15,941 nucleotides of DNA from Candidatus Cellulosilyticum pullistercoris (lineage in GTDB: Bacteria; Bacillota; Clostridia; Lachnospirales; Cellulosilyticaceae): NCBI GenBank assembly GCA_018883705.1, contig JAHLFQ010000113.1, positions 1-15,941 of the forward strand, in the 5' to 3' direction. The number at the start of each line of letters is the position of its first letter. The stretch's first letter is position 1. The translations under genes and the position numbers were made by a program. This document shows, piece after piece, positions 8,020 to 14,464 of the stretch. The notes under the pieces were generated by a model. That model was not told the DNA's origin and searched no databases. It worked only from the letters and a program-made list of their open reading frames with translations.

Positions 8020-10644
8020 TTATCTATTATTTATAGCTGCTTGAGCCGCTGCAAGCCTTGCAATTGGTATACGAAATGGAGAGCATGATACATAATTAAG
8101 CCCCACTCGATGGCAGAAATCAATAGATGATGGATCCCCACCATGTTCACCACAAATACCAATTTTGATATTTGGACGTGTTTTACGACCTTTCTCAACT
8201 GTCATTTGAAGAAGTTGCCCCACACCTGTTTGGTCAAGTCTTCCAAATGGATCACTTTCATAAATATTAGTATGATAGTAAGCCGGCAAGAATTTGCCTG
8301 CATCATCACGAGAGAATCCAAATGTCATTTGTGTTAAGTCATTTGTACCAAATGAAAAGAATTCCGCTTCTTCTGCAATTTCATCTGCTGTAAGGGCAGC
8401 ACGTGGAATTTCAATCATCGCTCCCACATGATAGATCATCTCAATACCAGCTTCTTGAATCACTTCATCTGCTGTTTTAGCCACCACACTTTTAACCCAT
8501 TTAAGTTCTTTCTTTTCTCCTATAAGTGGAATCATAATTTCTGGTTCAATGTCATAACCTTTTTCTTTTTTCACTTGGATGGCTGCTTCAATGATAGCTC
8601 GTGTTTGCATTTCAGCAATTTCAGGATAGGTTACAGCAAGTCGACATCCTCGGTGCCCCATCATTGGATTGAACTCTTTTAATCCTTCAATAGTTGATTT
8701 AAGTTCTTCATAATCTATACCCATTTCCTTTGCAAGATCATGAATCTCTTCATTTGTATGTGGTACGAACTCATGAAGCGGTGGATCAAGAAGACGTATG
8801 GTTACAGGTTTACCTTCCATTGCTTCATAAAGGCCTATAAAATCACCTTTTTGAAATGGAAGAAGTGCTTTAAGTGCTTCTCTTCTCTTTTCCTCTGTCT
8901 TAGAAACAATCATCTTACGGATTTTCATAATACGGTCCTCTTCAAAGAACATGTGCTCTGTACGACAAAGACCAATTCCTTCTGCTCCAAGTTTTACAGC
9001 ATTTATTGCATCTTTTGGTGTATCTGCATTTGTACGCACTTTAAGCACACGTACTTTATCTGCCCAACCCATGAGTGTTTCAAAATCCCCTGTAATTTCT
9101 GGTTCAACCGTTGCAATCTCTTCTCCATAGATATTTCCTGTAGAGCCATCTAAAGAAATATAATCTCCTTCATGATAGGTTATGCCTGCAAGTGTAAAGC
9201 ATTTTGATTCTTCATCTATTTGAATCTCTCCACAACCTGATACACAGCAGGTACCCATACCACGTGCAACAACAGCTGCATGCGAGGTCATACCACCACG
9301 TACAGTTAAGATGCCTTGTGCTACGGCCATCCCTTCAATGTCTTCCGGAGAAGTTTCAAGACGAACTAAAATAACTCTTTCACCACGAGCTACCGCATTT
9401 TTTGCATCTTCTGCAGTAAAATAAACTTTACCAGCTGCTGCCCCAGGTGATGCCGGTAAAGCATTCCCAATTACTTGAGCTGCTTTAAGTGCTTTTGCAT
9501 CAAATGTAGGGTGTAATAATTGATCTAATTGTTTTGGATCGATACGGCAAATAGCTGTTTCTTCTGTCATTTTACCTTCAGCTACAAGATCTACCGCAAT
9601 CTTAAGCGCTGCTTGGGCTGTTCTCTTTCCACTACGTGTTTGAAGAAAAAAGAGTTTGCCTTCTTCAACCGTAAACTCCATATCTTGCATATCGCAATAA
9701 TGGTTTTCAAGTTTTTTATAAATTTCTGTAAACTCTGCATATACCTCTGGCATATCTTGCTCAAGTTGTGAAATTGGATTGGGCGTGCGTACTCCTGCAA
9801 CAACATCTTCACCCTGTGCATTGATAAGATATTCACCATAAATTTTATTTTCGCCTGTAGCAGGGTTTCTTGTAAAAGCAACACCTGTACCAGAGTTATT
9901 ACCCATATTGCCAAATACCATCATCTGTACATTAACCGCAGTTCCCCAATCAGATGGATAATCATTCATTCTTCTATAAACTATAGCCCGTGGATTCATC
10001 CAAGAACGGAATACTGCCTTGATGGATTCCATTAATTGGTATTCTGGTTCTTGTGGAAAATCAACTCCCTTTTCTTTTTTATAAAGTGCTTTAAACTTAA
10101 GAACCATTTCTTTAAGATCATCTGCATCCAGCTCTGTATCTAACTGAACACCTTTTTCTTCTTTCATAGCATCTATAATTTTTTCAAAATAAGACTTTGG
10201 AATTTCCATGACAACATCTGAAAACATCTGTATAAAACGGCGGTAGGAATCATAGGCAAAACGTACATTACCTGTTTTATTAGCCAATCCTTCTACAGCC
10301 TTATCATTAAGTCCTAAATTAAGAACAGTATCCATCATACCTGGCATAGATACACGCGCTCCAGAACGGACAGAAAGAAGTAATGGATTTTCATTATTTC
10401 CAAATTTTTTCCCTGCTAAATCTTCAAGTTTACCAAGGCATCCTTTTATTTGTTCTTTCATTTCATCAGATAACAAGCCATTGTTGGCATAATATTCTAT
10501 GCAAGCTTCAGTAGTTACTATAAAACCATGTGGAATAGGTAACCCAAGTTGTGTCATATCGGCAAGATTAGCGCCTTTGCCTCCGAGTAAGTTCTTGTTC
10601 CCAGCTTCTGCTTCCTGAAACATATAAACCCATTGCTTACTCAT
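8020..10644 (-). CDS. ppdK: pyruvate, phosphate dikinase
   Basis: 874-residue cytosolic enzyme that reversibly converts pyruvate, ATP and phosphate to PEP, AMP and pyrophosphate. The N-terminal ATP-grasp domain begins GGKGANLADM. The phosphohistidine swivelling domain has the catalytic histidine exactly at residue 455 (GGMTSHAAVVARG), with Thr453 two positions before it. The C-terminal PEP/pyruvate barrel carries Cys831 (GICGEHGGD). Length and both residue numbers equal those known for the Clostridium symbiosum enzyme. ATG at 10644 follows AGGAGG by 6 nt. In anaerobic Clostridia the enzyme often serves PPi-linked glycolysis, working as or beside pyruvate kinase. It is monocistronic, with its own terminator and a leader of about 300 nt upstream. 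Confidence 0.98.
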   Translation of the reverse strand: MSKQWVYMFQEAEAGNKNLLGGKGANLADMTQLGLPIPHGFIVTTEACIEYYANNGLLSDEMKEQIKGCLGKLEDLAGKKFGNNENPLLLSVRSGARVSMPGMMDTVLNLGLNDKAVEGLANKTGNVRFAYDSYRRFIQMFSDVVMEIPKSYFEKIIDAMKEEKGVQLDTELDADDLKEMVLKFKALYKKEKGVDFPQEPEYQLMESIKAVFRSWMNPRAIVYRRMNDYPSDWGTAVNVQMMVFGNMGNNSGTGVAFTRNPATGENKIYGEYLINAQGEDVVAGVRTPNPISQLEQDMPEVYAEFTEIYKKLENHYCDMQDMEFTVEEGKLFFLQTRSGKRTAQAALKIAVDLVAEGKMTEETAICRIDPKQLDQLLHPTFDAKALKAAQVIGNALPASPGAAAGKVYFTAEDAKNAVARGERVILVRLETSPEDIEGMAVAQGILTVRGGMTSHAAVVARGMGTCCVSGCGEIQIDEESKCFTLAGITYHEGDYISLDGSTGNIYGEEIATVEPEITGDFETLMGWADKVRVLKVRTNADTPKDAINAVKLGAEGIGLCRTEHMFFEEDRIMKIRKMIVSKTEEKRREALKALLPFQKGDFIGLYEAMEGKPVTIRLLDPPLHEFVPHTNEEIHDLAKEMGIDYEELKSTIEGLKEFNPMMGHRGCRLAVTYPEIAEMQTRAIIEAAIQVKKEKGYDIEPEIMIPLIGEKKELKWVKSVVAKTADEVIQEAGIEMIYHVGAMIEIPRAALTADEIAEEAEFFSFGTNDLTQMTFGFSRDDAGKFLPAYYHTNIYESDPFGRLDQTGVGQLLQMTVEKGRKTRPNIKIGICGEHGGDPSSIDFCHRVGLNYVSCSPFRIPIARLAAAQAAINNR

Positions 10645-10890
10645 AATTTACCTCCTAACTACATCATCATAAATTTAAAAATTCAGCCTGTTTTGGTGAA
10701 ATGCTAAATACTTGATTACTTTACGCTTATGACAACATCCTTTTATTATTTTATATTCTATTTTAAATATATACATTTATATTTTTTATATAACATTAAA
10801 TTATAGATACCTTACTTGTTTTGTGTATTATCAACTCATTGGATATGATAAACTGTTTATTGCTATAGACCCTACCTTATTTTTCCTATA
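10645..10890. other. AT-rich ppdK leader and promoter region
   Basis: No coding sequence is seen. On the minus strand TATAAT lies at 10805-10800, but the hexamer 17 nt upstream (ATACAC) is not a good -35; a TTGATA occurs 6 nt further up. If this -10 is used, the ppdK leader is about 145-150 nt. The leader contains a bulged stem formed by 10703-10710 and 10719-10726. No catabolite-responsive (cre) sequence of good match is visible. Confidence 0.35.
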
Positions 10891-10943
10891 AAAAAACGTG
10901 ATACTTAGCGTAGGCTTTTTGCCTTACTAAGTATCACGTTTTT
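10884..10943 (-). terminator. Strong Rho-independent terminator after glyQS
   Basis: An outer stem of 17 bp (10892-10908 with 10927-10943, core cgtgatacttag) encloses a small GGC/GCC hairpin. The minus strand then reads TTTTTT followed by ATAGG. It begins 8 nt after the glyQS stop codon and insulates ppdK from it. Confidence 0.9.
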
Positions 10944-10951
10944 CTTTTTAA

Positions 10952-12337
10952 CTAAAATGCCATCTTATCTTCAATATATTTAACAAGTTCAGAAATAGCA
11001 ATACGTTCTTGCGCCATTGTATCACGATCACGAATCGTTACCATATTATCATTTAATGAATCAAAGTCAAATGTAATACAGAATGGTGTACCAATTTCGT
11101 CTTGTCTTCTATAACGTTTACCAATTGAACCTGCTTCATCAAATTCTACATTAAAATGTTTTGCAAGTTCAGTATATACTTTAGTTGCTTCTTCTGATAA
11201 TTTTTTAGAAAGTGGTAAAACAGCAGCTTTTACTGGTGCAAGCGCTGGATGGAATCTAAAGATTGTTCTTGTTTCACCATCTTCAAGTGTTTCTTCATCA
11301 TATGCTTCACAAAGGAAAGCAAGTGCCACACGGTCTGCTCCAAGAGATGGTTCAATAACGTATGGAATATACTTTTCATTTGTAGTTGGATCAAAATATG
11401 TCATATCTTGTTTTGATTCTTCTTGGTGTCTTGTTAAGTCAAAATCTGTACGACTTGCAATTCCCCAAAGCTCTCCCCATCCAAATGGGAATTCAAATTC
11501 GATATCAGTTGTTGCATTACTATAATGTGATAACTCTTCTGGTGAGTGATCACGAAGTCTCATGTGTTCCTCTTTCATGCCAAGGCTAAGTAAGAAGTTT
11601 TTGCAGTAGCTTCTCCAGTAATTAAACCATTCAAGCTCTGTACCTGGTTTACAGAAGAATTCAAGTTCCATTTGTTCGAATTCTCTTGTTCTGAAGATGA
11701 AGTTACCTGGTGTAATTTCATTTCTGAATGATTTACCTATTTGTCCAATACCAAATGGTACTTTTTTACGACTTGTTCTTTGAACGTTTTTAAAGTTAAC
11801 GAAAATACCTTGTGCAGTTTCTGGTCTTAAATATACTGTGTTTTTAGAGTCTTCAGTAACACCTTGGAAAGTTTTAAACATTAAGTTAAATTGACGGATA
11901 TCTGTAAAATCATGTGCCCCACAACTTGGACATGCAATACCATTTTCTTTAATAAACTCTTGCATTCTTTCATTAGACCAACCATCAACTACTTCTGGTG
12001 TGCCTTTTTCTTGCATAAAATCTTCAATAATTTTATCTGCTCTAAAGCGCTCTTTACAAGCTTTACAATCCATAAGTGGATCATTAAAACCACCTACATG
12101 TCCTGAAGCTACCCATACTTGTGGATTCATTAAGATGGCACAGTCTACTCCTACGTTATATGGACTTTCTTGGATGAATTTTCTCCACCATGCTTTTTTT
12201 ACGTTATTTTTAAATTCTACACCTAATGGACCGTAATCCCAAGTATTTGCTAATCCTCCATATATTTCAGAACCTGAGTAAACAAACCCTCTAGATTTTG
12301 CTACAGCAACCACTTGTTGCATACTTTTTTCTGCCAT
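10952..12337 (-). CDS. glyQS: glycyl-tRNA synthetase, alpha2 dimer type
   Basis: 461-residue class II synthetase of the single-chain bacterial/eukaryotic type, which charges tRNA-Gly. The N terminus AKSRGFVYSGSEIYGGL is typical. Cys91/Cys94 (CKAC) and Cys136/Cys139 (CPSC) form the predicted zinc knuckle in the insertion. Motif 2 is FRTREFEQMELEFF and motif 3 includes GADRVALAFL near the C-terminal third, followed by the anticodon-binding domain. ATG at 12337 has AAGGAGG with an 8-nt spacer. The open frame extends 21 codons further upstream, but that part has no family similarity and abuts the T-box terminator. Expression is controlled by the T-box just upstream. I use glyQS because it is the single-subunit form, not the separate alpha/beta chains. 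Confidence 0.96.
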   Translation of the reverse strand: MAEKSMQQVVAVAKSRGFVYSGSEIYGGLANTWDYGPLGVEFKNNVKKAWWRKFIQESPYNVGVDCAILMNPQVWVASGHVGGFNDPLMDCKACKERFRADKIIEDFMQEKGTPEVVDGWSNERMQEFIKENGIACPSCGAHDFTDIRQFNLMFKTFQGVTEDSKNTVYLRPETAQGIFVNFKNVQRTSRKKVPFGIGQIGKSFRNEITPGNFIFRTREFEQMELEFFCKPGTELEWFNYWRSYCKNFLLSLGMKEEHMRLRDHSPEELSHYSNATTDIEFEFPFGWGELWGIASRTDFDLTRHQEESKQDMTYFDPTTNEKYIPYVIEPSLGADRVALAFLCEAYDEETLEDGETRTIFRFHPALAPVKAAVLPLSKKLSEEATKVYTELAKHFNVEFDEAGSIGKRYRRQDEIGTPFCITFDFDSLNDNMVTIRDRDTMAQERIAISELVKYIEDKMAF

Positions 12338-12369
12338 TTTCTTTGCCTCCTTCATTTTTTTGACCTTAT

Positions 12370-12384
12370 TTGATGTAACATCAA
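12370..12384. repeat. 15-bp palindrome between T-box terminator and glyQS ribosome site
   Basis: TTGATGT-A-ACATCAA is a perfect 7-bp inverted repeat around one central base. It sits 17 nt downstream (on the minus strand) of the T-box terminator U tract and about 18 nt before the glyQS Shine-Dalgarno. The loop is too small for a good RNA hairpin, so if functional it would be a DNA-binding site. It may be chance. Confidence 0.35.
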
Positions 12385-12400
12385 TCGGAGATGAAAACAA

Positions 12401-12440
12401 TAAAAAAACCCTTCATCCCCACAGCAAGGGACGAAAGGTT
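12401..12440 (-). terminator. Regulated intrinsic terminator of the glyQS T-box
   Basis: On the minus strand AACCTTTCGTCCC (12440-12428) pairs with GGGGATGAAGGGTT (12420-12407) over about 13 bp including G-U pairs. It is followed by TTTTTTT. The 5' arm lies just 3' of the conserved T-box sequence (12446-12461), as required for mutually exclusive terminator and antiterminator folds. Confidence 0.9.
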
Positions 12441-12606
12441 ATCTTCCGCGGTTCCACCCTTATTGAATGCATATCATCAGCTATTGATTGCATTCCTCTT
12501 TAAAAAAATTACTCCAAAGCGCCCTTCATAAAAAGTCATGTAACTGGCTTTCACCTTCCCAGTCTCGCTAAAACATTCTCTTCTTATTACTCCTCTTTTT
12601 CATTGT
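12401..12606 (-). promoter_or_regulatory. T-box riboswitch (glycine) controlling glyQS
   Basis: The minus strand contains the invariant T-box sequence AAGGGTGGAACCGCGG at 12461-12446. Upstream is a Stem I region beginning with GAGTAATAAGAAGAG (about 12592-12578) and containing GGTGAAAGCC (about 12554-12545). The candidate specifier is in GAAGGGCGC (12527-12519); reading GGC or GGG here both give glycine codons. A terminator with U7 lies at 12401-12440. Uncharged tRNA-Gly would pair at the specifier, its CCA end would bind the T-box bulge, and the antiterminator would form. This fits the downstream glyQS. Exact Stem I pairing was not computed. Confidence 0.95.
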
Positions 12607-12631
12607 AATAGACATTCATTGATTTATGATA

Positions 12632-12660
12632 AATTTATCAAAAACAAACCTAACTGTCAA
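12632..12660 (-). promoter_or_regulatory. Sigma-A-like promoter of the glyQS T-box transcript
   Basis: On the minus strand a consensus -35 TTGACA lies at 12660-12655, then a 17-nt spacer, then TAAATT at 12637-12632 (4 of 6 matches to TATAAT). Transcription would begin near 12625, just upstream of the T-box Stem I, which is the expected position. Confidence 0.65.
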
Positions 12661-12714
12661 GCCTCTATGCGCTTTTTTCTCATCATCATGAGAATGATTC
12701 CTTAAGTGCGTGAC

Positions 12715-13452
12715 CTAGTTGATCTCAAGTTGTATATTACTTTCAGCGGCAACCTCACTTCCTTCAAATGAATGACTATGCTCTTGTAACCAGTTCATTA
12801 GCGCCTTACTATCCTTAACCTGGTATATGCTCATACCTTCCTCTATTTGTTCGTATGCAATTTGCTCTGCATTAAGATAGTCTTTAAATACCTCTATAAA
12901 GACTTCTGCACTTTCAACTTGTACCTTCCAGACATGCTCCTCTTCTGCATGTTGCATCATAAAGACTCTACTTTCTGACTGATTCTTTTGAACTACAGAG
13001 TCTGTTTCGTCTTGTACTCTTGCTTCTGCTACCTCATTTTGTACAGTATAAGGGGTCGCTTCTATATTCATAAGGTCTTCTGCTATATGATCTGCTCCGG
13101 GATAGCCTGTAGACGATCCACTCTTTAAAGAAATAAACCCTAGTTGATTAAAAAATAAAAATCCAATAAGCATCGTAGCAACTAATGCACCACCATATTG
13201 CCATTTGAACTTAATAGGAAACTTAAGTCTATTTTCTCTCTTTAATTGCTTCATTAAATCTTCATGAAATTGGGCTGGCAAGGAAACTTCCTCTATGTTA
13301 CGACACAGCATTTGCATTTGCCTAAGTACTTCTAATTCTTTCTGACAAGCTTGACACGTCTTAAGATGCATCATAAGCTTTTCTTCTTCTTGTGGACTGA
13401 GCATCTCATCCACATAAGCTGATATTAATTCGCTATATTCTATACACTTCAT
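12715..13452 (-). CDS. zinc-finger anti-sigma factor, single-pass membrane protein
   Basis: 245-residue protein directly after an ECF sigma gene. The N-terminal zf-HC2 anti-sigma domain carries the ZAS motif His29-x3-Cys33-x2-Cys36 (HLKTCQAC), with Cys3 nearby. One transmembrane helix covers residues 87-107 (GGALVATMLIGFLFF). Residues 108-245 should be outside the membrane: an acidic, Ser/Gln-rich stalk and then an alpha/beta-looking segment (WKVQVESAEVFIEVFKDYLN and MNWLQEH) that I cannot assign to a named family. It should hold the sigma factor inactive until an envelope signal acts. ATG at 13452 is chosen because GGAG lies 9 nt upstream; a GTG three codons earlier abuts that site. The ribosome site overlaps the sigma stop codon, pointing to coupled translation. 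Confidence 0.88.
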   Translation of the reverse strand: MKCIEYSELISAYVDEMLSPQEEEKLMMHLKTCQACQKELEVLRQMQMLCRNIEEVSLPAQFHEDLMKQLKRENRLKFPIKFKWQYGGALVATMLIGFLFFNQLGFISLKSGSSTGYPGADHIAEDLMNIEATPYTVQNEVAEARVQDETDSVVQKNQSESRVFMMQHAEEEHVWKVQVESAEVFIEVFKDYLNAEQIAYEQIEEGMSIYQVKDSKALMNWLQEHSHSFEGSEVAAESNIQLEIN

Positions 13453-13464
13453 GTGGCACACTCC

Positions 13465-14076
13465 TTATTTATTATTATGACGAAAAAAAGAACGATAGGG
13501 TTCCTTATTCTGTTCTAAAATTTTTCTTAAGGCGCTCCGTGCCCGCGATAAGCGTGATTTAACTGTTCCTAACGAAATTTCAAGGATATTTGCAATCTCT
13601 TCATATGAACGCTGCTCTATATCTCTTAGTACAATAACTACCTGATAGTCTTCTTTTAATTCTCCAATGCCTTGCCTTATAACCTCTCCTAACTCTTTTT
13701 GTTCTATATGCGAACTTACATCCTGCCAAATAGCCGTTTGATCAGTAAGTTTCTCTTCTTCCCCTGTTTCTTCGTCTAAAAACAAAGAAAGTTCCTGTCC
13801 TTTTCTTTTATTCTTACGTAAAATGTCTAAACATTGATTTGTGGTCATTCTATAAATCCAAGTACTTAGTTTAGCTTGTCCCTTAAAAGTACCAATTTGC
13901 TTCCATATTTTAATACAGACTTCCTGAGCTGCATCATAGGCTTCTTCTGTATCCTTTAAAAGATGTAGGCATAAAGCATAGATTTTCTTTTCATATTGAC
14001 CTATTAATATTTCATAAGCCTTAAGATCTCCCTTTAGCATAGCCTGAATGAGCTCTTCTTCTGAATTTAGTTTCAC
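13465..14076 (-). CDS. ECF-type RNA polymerase sigma factor (sigma-70 family)
   Basis: 203-residue two-domain sigma factor. Region 2 spans about residues 28-90 (YEKKIYALCLHLL, AYDAAQEVCIKIWKQIGTFK, LSTWIYRMTTNQCLDILRK). Region 4 spans about 139-187 (YQVVIVLRDIEQRSYEEIA, LEISLGTVKSRLSRARSAL). The two are joined by a long acidic linker (LDEETGEEEKLTD); regions 1 and 3 are absent, as in SigW/RpoE-like factors. The start is GTG at 14076 with AGGAG about 10 nt upstream. The paired membrane anti-sigma gene begins 12 nt after its stop, so it probably governs an envelope-response regulon. No typical autoregulatory ECF promoter (AAC...CGT-type) is evident upstream; a sigma-A-like promoter and a dyad are. 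Confidence 0.93.
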   Translation of the reverse strand: MKLNSEEELIQAMLKGDLKAYEILIGQYEKKIYALCLHLLKDTEEAYDAAQEVCIKIWKQIGTFKGQAKLSTWIYRMTTNQCLDILRKNKRKGQELSLFLDEETGEEEKLTDQTAIWQDVSSHIEQKELGEVIRQGIGELKEDYQVVIVLRDIEQRSYEEIANILEISLGTVKSRLSRARSALRKILEQNKEPYRSFFRHNNK

Positions 14077-14114
14077 GAGGTTAATTCTCCTCCCTATTTT
14101 ATATTCATTCCCCC

Positions 14115-14138
14115 CTTATTTTAATCGATTACAATAAG
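14115..14138. repeat. 24-bp dyad in the leader of the ECF sigma gene
   Basis: On the plus strand the halves are CTTATT (14115-14120) and AATAAG (14133-14138) flanking the palindrome TAATCGATTA (14122-14131). One mismatched pair (14121/14132) separates the two layers, giving 11 of 12 complementary positions. The tight centre favours a protein operator over an RNA hairpin. It lies between the sigma-A-like promoter and the sigma start codon. Confidence 0.45.
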
Positions 14139-14188
14139 TGATACAATGCCTACCCCTAAAATACTATTCATTATTTACAATATTCTAC

Positions 14189-14217
14189 TTGCTTAACTGA
14201 TTAATTTATGATAATAT
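14189..14217 (+). promoter_or_regulatory. Possible promoter of tRNA-Leu
   Basis: TTGCTT (14189-14194), a 17-nt spacer, then TAATAT (14212-14217) would place the start near 14224, about 25 nt before the tRNA 5' end. Each hexamer is only a partial match, and the -10 overlaps the opposite-strand sigma-gene -10. Confidence 0.3.
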
Positions 14218-14242
14218 AAAACCTGTCAAAACTTTATGTCAA
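14213..14242 (-). promoter_or_regulatory. Sigma-A-like promoter of the ECF sigma/anti-sigma operon
   Basis: On the minus strand a consensus -35 TTGACA (14242-14237) is followed by an 18-nt spacer and TATATT (14218-14213, 5 of 6 matches). A second TTGACA lies 13 nt downstream (14229-14224), with no good -10 at the right distance. The start would fall near 14206, leaving a leader of about 130 nt that includes the 24-bp dyad. Confidence 0.55.
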
Positions 14243-14248
14243 TAATAT

Positions 14249-14331
14249 GCCGGCATGTCGGAATGGCAGACGATGCAGACTCAAAATCTGTTGTGGGTAA
14301 CCACGTGTGGGTTCAAGTCCCACTGCCGGCA
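14249..14331 (+). tRNA. tRNA-Leu (anticodon CAA)
   Basis: An 83-nt class II tRNA. The 7-bp acceptor stem GCCGGCA/TGCCGGC has discriminator A at 14331, correct for leucine. The anticodon stem CAGA/TCTG holds the loop CTCAAAA with anticodon CAA at 14282-14284, reading UUG codons. The long variable arm GTGG-GTAA-CCAC and the T arm GTGGG-TTCAAGT-CCCAC are intact. The 3' CCA is not encoded (ACT follows), so it is added after transcription. It is the only plus-strand gene in the window and is followed immediately by a strong terminator. Confidence 0.97.
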
Positions 14332-14333
14332 CT

Positions 14334-14372
14334 AAAAAAAGCATGTAAACTCTATGTTTACGTGCTTTTTTT
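14334..14372 (+). terminator. Rho-independent terminator of tRNA-Leu
   Basis: A 17-bp stem, A7-GCATGTAAAC (14334-14350) with GTTTACGTGC-T7 (14356-14372), including one U-G wobble on the plus strand, and a 5-nt loop. It starts 2 nt after the tRNA. The flanking A and T tracts make it symmetrical, so it could also stop minus-strand read-through from the PBP gene. Confidence 0.9.
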
Positions 14373-14407
14373 ATTCCTATGCAATGTTTACTTTTTAAGA
14401 ATAAATC

Positions 14408-14453
14408 AAACTTAAACTGCCTAATGAAATCATTAAAAGATCATTAGGCAGTT
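14408..14453 (-). terminator. Hairpin terminator after the penicillin-binding protein gene
   Basis: A perfect 13-bp inverted repeat (aactgcctaatga at 14415-14427, tcattaggcagtt at 14441-14453) with a 14-nt loop. It is followed on the minus strand by TTTAAGTTTGATTT, a broken U tract. It begins 11 nt after the PBP stop codon and is convergent with the tRNA-Leu terminator. Confidence 0.75.
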
Positions 14454-14464
14454 GATTGATTTTA

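Noticed and set aside
8740..9153. Plus-strand open frame of 137 codons
   Set aside because: It is antisense to the fully supported ppdK, is Cys/Phe-rich as expected from the reverse of a coding strand, and has no ribosome site or family resemblance. The same applies to the other plus-strand frames within ppdK, dgt, glyQS, the SDR gene and the PBP gene.
9591..9914. Minus-strand 107-codon frame inside ppdK
   Set aside because: It is out of frame with ppdK, which has intact domains throughout this region; a shadow, not a frameshifted gene.
10697..10730. Possible catabolite-responsive (cre) element around ATAAGCGTAAAG
   Set aside because: Only the central CG and a few flanking bases fit the consensus; the required TG and CA ends are not at the right positions.
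12338..12400. 21-codon N-terminal extension of glyQS
   Set aside because: It has no similarity to glycyl-tRNA synthetases, reaches the T-box terminator, and a strong ribosome site precedes the ATG at 12337.
12677..12694. TTCTCAT-loop-ATGAGAA hairpin considered as the anti-sigma gene terminator
   Set aside because: On the transcribed minus strand it is followed by A residues instead of U, so it does not fit an intrinsic terminator.
14249..14331. tRNA-Leu as an integration (att) site
   Set aside because: No integrase gene and no direct repeat of the tRNA 3' end were seen in the window; the flanks are ordinary chromosomal genes.
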